DNA of 14,740 nt from Verrucomicrobia bacterium UBA1200 (GTDB lineage Bacteria > Verrucomicrobiota > Kiritimatiellia > RFP12 > UBA1067): contig DBXY01000065.1 in the NCBI GenBank assembly GCA_002309765.1, forward strand, positions 32,469 to 47,208, read 5' to 3'. Numbering within the stretch: position 1 is the stretch's first letter; each line of letters starts with the position of its first letter. The notes below the pieces were generated by a model. The model was not told the origin of the DNA and did not search any database. It worked only from the letters and a program-made list of their open reading frames with translations. Both the position numbers and the translations under genes were made by a program. This document shows, piece after piece, positions 1-6,351 of this stretch.

Positions 1-743
1 GGATAACGTGTTGCAAACACAATATCTACAATGTATTTCTGAATTTTCTCATCGATGTAAACCTGCTTTACAACCTCGCGGGCATCAATTACCTCACTTA
101 CACTCATCAAAGGCTTGATATTGGTCTTAAATCCTGCCAGATGACTGGAAACAATCTGCTTCTCCTCTTCGAGTTTTGGATAATCGATCTTCACCTTGAG
201 CATGAATCGGTCACACTGAGCTTCTGGCAACGGATAAGTTCCCTCCTGCTCGATCGGGTTCTGGGTGGCCAGCACAAAGAACGGCTCCGGCAACGCGTAA
301 TCCGTGCCGCCAACCGTCACCCGGTGCTCCTGCATCGCCTCCAACAGCGCGGCCTGGGTTTTCGGCGGGGTACGGTTAATTTCGTCCGCCAGCACCATGT
401 TGGCGAAGACCGGCCCCTTGACGAAACGGAATGCCCGTTTGCCGGTGGTGCGGTCTTCCTCCAGCACGTCCGAACCGGTTATGTCGCTCGGCATCAGGTC
501 GGGGGTGAACTGAATCCGTTTGAAAGAAAGCTCCATCACCCTGCTTACCGTCCGAACCAGCAAGGTCTTCGCGACCCCCGGCACCCCGACCAGCAGTGCG
601 TGACCGCGACTGAATATCGCAATCAGCAACTCCTCAACCACCGAATCCTGTCCGACTATAACCTTGGCCAGCTGGTTGCGCAGTTTCTCATACGCACCGT
701 GCAGCGCGTCCACCAGTGCGGCATCACCGTTGCGTTGTTCCAT
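1..743 (-). CDS. MoxR family AAA+ ATPase, 3' end beyond the window
   Basis: The minus strand is open from an ATG at 743 to the left edge, giving 247 codons with no stop. The protein has Walker A GVPGVAKT (about residues 53-60), Walker B VLADEINR (117-124), a sensor-1 region ATQNP (159-163) and a conserved DRF arginine (179). The motif between the Walkers, MPSDITGSDVLEE, is typical of the MoxR (AAA_3) family. Family members are usually 310-340 residues, so about a quarter of the protein, including most of the lid domain, lies outside. MoxR ATPases act as cytoplasmic chaperone-like partners of von Willebrand factor A proteins. In many bacteria the genes that follow encode DUF58 and vWA/Bat proteins, and here those would lie left of position 1. 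The start is supported by an AAGGGGG Shine-Dalgarno-like stretch a few bases upstream. The gene is transcribed divergently from purD. Family assignment is firm; the cellular role is not known. Confidence 0.93.
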   Translation of the reverse strand, partial: MEQRNGDAALVDALHGAYEKLRNQLAKVIVGQDSVVEELLIAIFSRGHALLVGVPGVAKTLLVRTVSRVMELSFKRIQFTPDLMPSDITGSDVLEEDRTTGKRAFRFVKGPVFANMVLADEINRTPPKTQAALLEAMQEHRVTVGGTDYALPEPFFVLATQNPIEQEGTYPLPEAQCDRFMLKVKIDYPKLEEEKQIVSSHLAGFKTNIKPLMSVSEVIDAREVVKQVYIDEKIQKYIVDIVFATRY

Positions 744-780
744 TTAACCCCCTTTAGGCAGATATCCCAAAACAAACGAA

Positions 781-810
781 AGTTTACCACAGAATCCGCC
801 CGCAACACAA
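781..810 (-). promoter_or_regulatory. candidate sigma70-type promoter for the moxR-like gene
   Basis: On the minus strand there is a TTGTGT element (805-810) and a TAAACT element (781-786) separated by 18 bases. Transcription would begin near 774, leaving a leader of about 30 bases that contains the purine-rich ribosome binding site. This is a sequence match by eye only, and the -35 element is weak. Confidence 0.35.
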
Positions 811-878
811 GCGCATTTACAATAACCAGAGTAGCAAAAAAAATGATTAGGGACAGGGTGGACAAACCAGGCTAAAAC

Positions 879-921
879 CGGATTCCGCATCGATTCGCCA
901 AAATATCGACAATCCGTTTTT
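879..921 (+). other. terminator-like hairpin upstream of purD
   Basis: CGGATT (879-884) can pair with AATCCG (911-916), and inside it TCGAT (890-894) can pair with ATCGA (905-909). A run of five T (917-921) follows directly. This is 11 base pairs with an asymmetric internal loop. It resembles a weak intrinsic terminator or attenuator. No plus-strand gene precedes it, so it would matter only if transcription starts further upstream. It could also be chance. Confidence 0.25.
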
Positions 922-926
922 ACGGC

Positions 927-956
927 TTGATTGCCGCAAAGCAAAAATGATATCAT
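927..956 (+). promoter_or_regulatory. candidate extended -10 promoter of purD
   Basis: TTGATT (927-932) and TATCAT (951-956) are 18 bases apart. The second element is preceded by TGA, which makes an extended -10 (TGATATCAT). It also forms a 10-base perfect palindrome, ATGATATCAT (947-956). Transcription would start at about 963-964, on or next to the purD ATG, so the message would be leaderless or nearly so. No Shine-Dalgarno sequence is visible before that ATG, which agrees. This is inferred from sequence alone. Confidence 0.42.
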
Positions 957-963
957 ACCAACC

Positions 964-2238
964 ATGAAAATTTTAGTCATTGGTAGTGGCGGACGCGAGC
1001 ACGCCCTGATTTGGAGACTCGCCCAGGATTCAATGAACCACACGCTGTTCTGCGCTCCCGGCAATGCCGGCACGGCGGAATTGGCGCAAAATGTCGGCAT
1101 CGCCGCCGACGACATTGCCGGTTTGGTAAGCTGGGCAAAGGAAAACCGCCCCGATTTGACGGTCGTGGGGCCGGAAGTACCGCTTTGTCTCGGCGTGGCG
1201 GACGCTTTCGCCGCCGAGGGATTGCGGGTTTTCGGTCCGTGCAAAGCCGCCGCCCAAATGGAGGGCAGCAAGAGTTTCTCAAAATCGGTGATGACCGCCG
1301 CCGGCGTTCCGACGGCGCGCGCCGAAATCTACACCAAATCGGACGAGGCCATCCGCGCCTTGGACAACTTCTCGCTGCCGGTCGTGATAAAGGCTGACGG
1401 TTTGGCCGCCGGCAAGGGGGTAATCATCGCCCAAACCCGCGAAGAGGCCGAATCCGCCATCCGTTCGATGCTGGACGGCGGGATTTTCGGCGCGGCGGGC
1501 GCCGAGGTGCTGATCGAAACTTTCCTCGACGGCGAAGAGGCCTCCATACTGGCGCTAATTGACGGCGAGCACGCTGTGCTGTTGCCCGCGTCCCAAGACC
1601 ACAAACGGGTGTTTGACGGCGACCAGGGGCCGAACACCGGCGGAATGGGAGCCTACTCCCCCGCCCCGGTGGTTACCGAGTCAATGCTGCCGGTAATCAA
1701 AGAAACCGTGATCCTTCCCGTGGTTAACGAACTCAAAAAGCGCGGCATCACTTACCGGGGCGTGCTATACGCCGGGCTGATGATCGGGCGCGACGGGTCA
1801 ATCAACGTGCTGGAGTTCAATGTCCGCTTCGGCGATCCGGAAACCCAAGTGGTGCTGCCGCGCATTGCGGGGGATTTGGCGCCGATTTTCGAAGCCTGCA
1901 TCGACGGAAACCTTACCGAAGAAATGGTCAAAATCCGTCCGGAGGCGGCAGCCACCGTGGTGGTAGCCGCCGGCGGTTATCCGGGTTCATACCGCAAGGG
2001 AATACCGATTACCGGTCTTGACGCCGCCGCCCAAATGGCGGACACGATTGTGTTCCATGCCGGAACCAAGATGTCCGACGGCGGGGTGGTCAGTTCCGGC
2101 GGACGCATTCTCGCCGTGAGCGCGCTGGGAAGCGACCTTCGAACCGCGGTTAACCGCGCTTACGAGGCGGTGGGTAAAATCGGCATCGAAGGTTCCCACT
2201 ACCGCAAGGACATTGCGCACCGGGCGTTTGAGCGTTGA
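964..2238 (+). CDS. purD: phosphoribosylamine--glycine ligase (GAR synthetase)
   Basis: This enzyme joins glycine to 5-phosphoribosylamine using ATP, the second step of de novo purine synthesis, in the cytoplasm. The 424-residue product has the usual family length. It shows the N-terminal GSGGREHAL motif (residues 7-15), KADGLAAGKGV in the ATP-grasp region (143-153), SQDHKR (210-215), NTGGMGAYSP (224-233) and EFNVRFGDPETQV (284-296), with a glycine-rich C-terminal domain. The ATG at 964 is chosen because the protein then begins MKILVIGSGG as in relatives. An in-frame TTG at 931 would add 11 unsupported residues. No Shine-Dalgarno sequence precedes 964. No other purine gene is in the window. 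The gene heads a probable five-gene operon, with kduI 24 bases downstream. Confidence 0.97.
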   Translation: MKILVIGSGGREHALIWRLAQDSMNHTLFCAPGNAGTAELAQNVGIAADDIAGLVSWAKENRPDLTVVGPEVPLCLGVADAFAAEGLRVFGPCKAAAQMEGSKSFSKSVMTAAGVPTARAEIYTKSDEAIRALDNFSLPVVIKADGLAAGKGVIIAQTREEAESAIRSMLDGGIFGAAGAEVLIETFLDGEEASILALIDGEHAVLLPASQDHKRVFDGDQGPNTGGMGAYSPAPVVTESMLPVIKETVILPVVNELKKRGITYRGVLYAGLMIGRDGSINVLEFNVRFGDPETQVVLPRIAGDLAPIFEACIDGNLTEEMVKIRPEAAATVVVAAGGYPGSYRKGIPITGLDAAAQMADTIVFHAGTKMSDGGVVSSGGRILAVSALGSDLRTAVNRAYEAVGKIGIEGSHYRKDIAHRAFER

Positions 2239-2262
2239 ACGGATTTTTTAAGGAGAGCAAAA

Positions 2263-3093
2263 ATGCGGACGATTGAAGCTGCTGACCGCCATGCATACCG
2301 TAGAATGACCACCGGGGAATTGCGCGAAAACTTCGTGGTTGAGGGTCTGTTCGTTCCCGGAAGCATTCAGCTTGTTTACACCAACGTTGACCGAGCGGTA
2401 GTGGGGGGCATTGTCCCCACCGGCACGGCGTTGGAGTTGACCGGCGGCGAGGAAATGGCATGCGGATTTTTCTGCGAACGCCGGGAAGCCGGCATCATCA
2501 ACCTCGGGGCGGCGGGCGTAATCACGGTGGACGGCACCGACTACCCGGTCGGGAACCGCGAGGTGCTGTACATCGGCCGAGGCAGCGAGAAAGTTTCTTT
2601 CCGCAGTGACAATCCCGCCGCGCCCGCGCAGTTTTATCTGGTTTCCTACCCGGCCCACACCGCGTACCCCACCACCAAGATGGCTTTGTCGCAGGCGAAC
2701 AACCGCGAGCTTGGTTCGCTGGCCGAATCCAACCGGCGCACCATCCACCAGTTCATCCGACCGGGATTCACCGCCAGCTGCCAGCTGGTGATGGGATTTA
2801 CCGAACTTCAAGAGGGAAGCGTGTGGAACTCATTCCCGCCGCATACCCACAATCGGCGCACCGAGGTTTACTGTTACTTCGACCTGCCTAAAAACGGGAT
2901 GGTGATGCATCTGTTGGGCGAACCCGATGAAACCCGCCACGTGATGCTGCGGGAAAAACAGGTGGTACTCTCCCCGCCATGGTCTATACACTGCGGCGCA
3001 GGAACCGGCGCGTACGCATTCGTATGGGCAATGGGCGGAGAGAACCAAGAGTTTGACGACATGGACAATTGCGACATGGAAAAATTCATGTGA
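2263..3093 (+). CDS. kduI: 5-dehydro-4-deoxy-D-glucuronate isomerase (KduI)
   Basis: KduI converts 5-dehydro-4-deoxy-D-glucuronate (DKI) to 3-deoxy-D-glycero-2,5-hexodiulosonate in the cytoplasmic breakdown of pectin, alginate-like or glycosaminoglycan-derived unsaturated uronates. The 276-residue product matches the family length (about 278). It carries the cupin zinc site: His194, His196 and Glu201 in the PPHTHNRRTEVY segment, and His243 in PPWSIHCGAGT. Other typical stretches are DRAVVGGI (43-50), ERREAGIINLG (72-82) and the C-terminal MGGENQEFDDMD (257-268). The ATG at 2263 has a strong AGGAG seven bases upstream. The next pathway enzyme, KduD, is not in the window. The gene lies between purD and an unrelated membrane protein gene, so the operon mixes functions. 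Confidence 0.95.
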   Translation: MRTIEAADRHAYRRMTTGELRENFVVEGLFVPGSIQLVYTNVDRAVVGGIVPTGTALELTGGEEMACGFFCERREAGIINLGAAGVITVDGTDYPVGNREVLYIGRGSEKVSFRSDNPAAPAQFYLVSYPAHTAYPTTKMALSQANNRELGSLAESNRRTIHQFIRPGFTASCQLVMGFTELQEGSVWNSFPPHTHNRRTEVYCYFDLPKNGMVMHLLGEPDETRHVMLREKQVVLSPPWSIHCGAGTGAYAFVWAMGGENQEFDDMDNCDMEKFM

Positions 3094-3135
3094 CCGTCAC
3101 CGGCGGCCAACAGGCAATTTTAAGGCGAATCAGCG

Positions 3136-4878
3136 GTGAAAGCGAAAACGGCGGAATTAACAGAGACTGCGGTATTTTGTTTAGCGGCGGCGGCGGTTTC
3201 CGTTTGTCTAGCGGCGGCATATTCGCCGATTGTCTGGAAATTCGCGCAACAAACGCTGTTCTTCGCCGATCTCGCCGGTTTGATGGAACTCATGAGCCGC
3301 TACGGCGCCCCCGGCGGTTTGCTGGACTGGCTGGCCCGCGGCATCTCGGTAACCGGGCTGGGGCCGCTGTTCTGGCTCCCCTACCCGATTGCCGCCATAA
3401 TTACCGTATGGATGTGGCGACAGTCGTTTCCAAGACTCAACCGCGGGCTGTGGCCGGCGCTCGTTTTCCCGGCGGCGCTGATCGCGCTTTACCCGATTCT
3501 CTTGTCGAGCACCGGGGTTTGGCTGGCCAACGATTACGCCGCCGCCTGGCGCAACACCTTGGGATTGTGGTGCGCGTTCGGCGCTTGGCTGATTACCTCG
3601 AAATCCAAACCCTGGGTAAGCATCCCGGTGACGGTACTGCTGGTACCGCCGCTGGGGATCTACCCGCTGCTGGGCGCGATTGCCGCCAATCTTTGGATGT
3701 TTCCGCTGCTGGCGGTTCCATGGCTTTACTCCGCGCTGTTCTATTATGACCTCGCGCCGCAGTACGCCTATCTTAAATGCGGCTCGATACTGAATTTCTT
3801 CCGCTTAACCCCGCTGAATGTCTGGAACGTTTTGGGGTTCGCCTCGTTCATCGCCGCCGCCGTATTGTCGCGCCGGCTCCCCGCGCCCCGCGAGCGGCGG
3901 ATGCCGCAGTTCGCACGCTGGGCCGCGCTGACGCTAATGGCGGTGTTGACCGTCACCGCGCTGGCCATGTGCATCAGAAAACCCGATATGCGCAGCCAGT
4001 TCCAACGCGAACGCGCCATTGTTGAAGGCCGCTACGCCGATGCCCTGAAGGTGCCGCTCTCCAACGGCAGAGCGTTGCGGATGGAGAGCGCCTATCGTAT
4101 TCTGGCCCTGCACAAAACCGGCCAGTTGCCGGACCGGCTGTTCGAAGAACCCATCTGGTCAACCCAGAAATCCACCGATGCCGAGGAAAACCTTATGGAC
4201 GGCCACGAGCTGCTGTTCGCCTACGGACTGTTGCTCCCGGCCAGAAGGTATCTCTACGAAACGATGTCCACCAAAGGATGGATGCCCCGGCATTTTTTGA
4301 TTCTAGGCGACATCGCCACCCTTTACGGCGAATTAAATCTGGCCGAGCGGAATTACCTACAACTCTCCCGCTGCCCGTACTACCGCAGTTTGGCCAAGAA
4401 ACGGTTGGACATGATCCATGCCGACCCGGTTAATCTGCCGGAGGATCTTCAGTCCATCGGCAAGGCCGCCAAAACCCTCTTTATGATGTTGGACACCATG
4501 AAAAACGCCGATTTCTTTGATTTGAACCAAAACCCCGAACAGTTGATTTACAACCATTTTTCCTGCATAAAGAACGGCGACACCGCCGAGGCGAAACTCT
4601 GCATCGCCTGCGCAATGCTCAACAAAGACGAAAAGCTGCTTCACAACAATCAGGGAATGCTCCAATCTTTGTTCGGGGGCAAAGGAATACCCGATTGCGT
4701 CTATGAGGCCATGTTGACCGCGCCGGACAAACCGGCGCCGGCAATAGTCCCGGACCGCATAAAAAAGAAATTTGCCGAGTTTCAAAACTCCGCACGGCAA
4801 ACCGACGATAATTCGAGGGACGCTTTCATAAACCGCTGGGCAAACAGTTATTTCTTCTACTATGAATACGTCAAATAG
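3136..4878 (+). CDS. DUF6057-like polytopic membrane protein with helical C-terminal domain
   Basis: The 580-residue product has two halves. Residues 1 to about 280 are strongly hydrophobic, with about seven or eight membrane segments, for example near 12-32, 73-94, 104-125, 138-154, 160-180, 181-203, 229-246 and 261-280. Residues from about 283 on are soluble, helix-rich and TPR-like, for example DGHELLFAYGLLLPAR and the nearby LYGELNLAERNYLQL. The end, with WANSYFFYYEYV, and the segment SRYGAPGGLLDWLARG recall the DUF6057 family, known to me mainly from Bacteroidota. That assignment is from memory of the pattern. The start is a GTG with AAGG about ten bases before it. The last 17 bases overlap the next gene, so the two are probably translated together and their products may act as a complex. 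Function is unknown. Confidence 0.72.
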   Translation: MKAKTAELTETAVFCLAAAAVSVCLAAAYSPIVWKFAQQTLFFADLAGLMELMSRYGAPGGLLDWLARGISVTGLGPLFWLPYPIAAIITVWMWRQSFPRLNRGLWPALVFPAALIALYPILLSSTGVWLANDYAAAWRNTLGLWCAFGAWLITSKSKPWVSIPVTVLLVPPLGIYPLLGAIAANLWMFPLLAVPWLYSALFYYDLAPQYAYLKCGSILNFFRLTPLNVWNVLGFASFIAAAVLSRRLPAPRERRMPQFARWAALTLMAVLTVTALAMCIRKPDMRSQFQRERAIVEGRYADALKVPLSNGRALRMESAYRILALHKTGQLPDRLFEEPIWSTQKSTDAEENLMDGHELLFAYGLLLPARRYLYETMSTKGWMPRHFLILGDIATLYGELNLAERNYLQLSRCPYYRSLAKKRLDMIHADPVNLPEDLQSIGKAAKTLFMMLDTMKNADFFDLNQNPEQLIYNHFSCIKNGDTAEAKLCIACAMLNKDEKLLHNNQGMLQSLFGGKGIPDCVYEAMLTAPDKPAPAIVPDRIKKKFAEFQNSARQTDDNSRDAFINRWANSYFFYYEYVK

Positions 4879-6334
4879 AATTTCACTGATCGCAGCGCCG
4901 CTCTTGGTTTGGCTGTGCTTTCTGGCTACTCCGCGGACCGCAGGCGGGGTAACCGTAACGCCGGATTACACCGGCATTGAAATCCCGCCCAACATCGCGC
5001 CGTTGAATTTCGACATCTCCGGCACTGCCGCCGGTGCCAAGGTAACTTTTTCCTACCGGTCGGACAACGGCTCGCATATCGACTCCTCCGGCAACAAAAT
5101 CCGTTTCGGGGAACGCGCCTGGCGAGAGTTCATTTCCGCTAACGCCGGCCGGGAAATTATCGGCATATTGACCGTGGACGGGGCCACCGCCGTATTCACC
5201 AACCGCGTTTCCGCCTTTGCAATTGATTCGCATCTGACCTACCGGTTGATCCCGCCGAGCTATTCCGGATTCTCCGAGGTCGGAATCTATCAGCGCGACC
5301 TAGCCAGTTTCAAAGAACGGCCGTTATACCGCAACTCGCAATCCGACCGGCTGCAGTGCGTTAACTGCCACACCTACAACGCCGCTGACCCGCAACAGTA
5401 TCTTTTCCACTCCCGGGCCTACAATCCGGGCACTATCGTGGTCAGCGCCAAATACGGCAAAAAGAAAATCGCGCCGCAAATCCCCAACGGTTACAAGGGC
5501 GGGGTTTATCCGGCATGGCACCCCAGCGGCGACTTCATCGCCTTTTCGTGCAACGAAACCAGTCAAATCTTTTACGAGCGGAACCCGGACAAAATCGAAG
5601 TGATGGATTCGCAGAGCGACCTGTTCCTCTACTCTTTGCAGGACGACAAAGTGACCATGGTGGAAACCGACCCGCTGCTGTTCGAATGTTTCCCGACCTG
5701 GAGCCCGGACGGAAAATTTCTGGTAACCTCCAGAGCCCGTTCACCGTTCACCGAGATTCCCGCCGACAAAAACAAACGCGAAAACCAGATGCAGAAGCAG
5801 TACGCCGAAATTTGGTATGATCTGGTAGTGCGGACGTTTAATCAGAATGACCGCACTTTCTCCGAACCTCGCATTCTAATCGACGCCATAAAGTCGAAGA
5901 AGAGCTTTACGCTACCGAGGATCTCCCCGGACGGGCGTTGGCTGGTCTTTGTCAACGGGCCGTACGGATGTTTCCACATTTGGCACAAATCCGCCGACCT
6001 TTGGATGCTGGATCTGAAGGAAAACCGCCCACGCGCGTTGACCGAGCTGAACAGTACCGACACCGAAAGTTACCATTGTTTCTCTAAAGACGGCAGATGG
6101 ATGGTCTTCTCCTCCCGCAGGGACGATGGCGCTTACACCCGCCCGTACATCGCCGCATTCAATCCCGAAACCGGAAAATTCTCCAAGCCGTTCATTCTGC
6201 CGGTCAAAGACCCGGCAGAGCACCGCCGCCGGATGCTTTCATACAACATTCCTGAGTTCAGTTCAGGACCGGTTAAAGAATCGCCAGTCGAGCTTCGCGG
6301 CCTTACCGAAACCGCCGCGCGCCCCTCGCGTTAA
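4862..6334 (+). CDS. exported TolB-like beta-propeller protein with one c-type haem motif
   Basis: The 490-residue product starts with a signal peptide (hydrophobic core ISLIAAPLLVWLCFLA, residues 8-22). A single CVNCH motif follows (Cys166, Cys169, His170), the signature for covalent haem c attachment. After it come repeats of the PD40/WD40-like type found in TolB: PAWHPSGDFIAFS (218-229), FPTWSPDGKFLVTS (277-290), LPRISPDGRWLVF (351-363) and YHCFSKDGRWMVFS (404-417). The N-terminal 30-165 region looks like a beta-sandwich. The protein is expected outside the cytoplasmic membrane. It is not TolB of the Tol-Pal system, which lacks a haem motif, and no tol or pal gene is nearby. The ATG overlaps the upstream gene by 17 bases and has no visible Shine-Dalgarno sequence, which suggests translational coupling. 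Function is unknown; electron transfer, sensing or a structural haem are possible. Confidence 0.82.
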   Translation: MNTSNRISLIAAPLLVWLCFLATPRTAGGVTVTPDYTGIEIPPNIAPLNFDISGTAAGAKVTFSYRSDNGSHIDSSGNKIRFGERAWREFISANAGREIIGILTVDGATAVFTNRVSAFAIDSHLTYRLIPPSYSGFSEVGIYQRDLASFKERPLYRNSQSDRLQCVNCHTYNAADPQQYLFHSRAYNPGTIVVSAKYGKKKIAPQIPNGYKGGVYPAWHPSGDFIAFSCNETSQIFYERNPDKIEVMDSQSDLFLYSLQDDKVTMVETDPLLFECFPTWSPDGKFLVTSRARSPFTEIPADKNKRENQMQKQYAEIWYDLVVRTFNQNDRTFSEPRILIDAIKSKKSFTLPRISPDGRWLVFVNGPYGCFHIWHKSADLWMLDLKENRPRALTELNSTDTESYHCFSKDGRWMVFSSRRDDGAYTRPYIAAFNPETGKFSKPFILPVKDPAEHRRRMLSYNIPEFSSGPVKESPVELRGLTETAARPSR

Positions 6335-6351
6335 ACTTAAAGGAGACCGAA

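Noticed and set aside
141..875. 244-codon open frame on the plus strand
   Set aside because: It is antisense to the MoxR gene and crosses the promoter region. The minus-strand reading has intact Walker motifs.
744..963. Purine or glycine riboswitch before purD
   Set aside because: The conserved core sequences of these riboswitches were not found on the plus strand, and the likely transcription start leaves no leader.
3069..3749. 226-codon plus-strand frame overlapping the kduI end and the membrane protein gene
   Set aside because: It is out of frame with the DUF6057-like gene, whose hydrophobic segments continue without break. The alternative translation is arginine- and glycine-rich and looks like noise.
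4862..6334. Annotation of the propeller gene as tolB
   Set aside because: The repeats are TolB-like, but the CxxCH motif, the N-terminal region and the absence of tol/pal neighbours argue against the Tol-Pal component.
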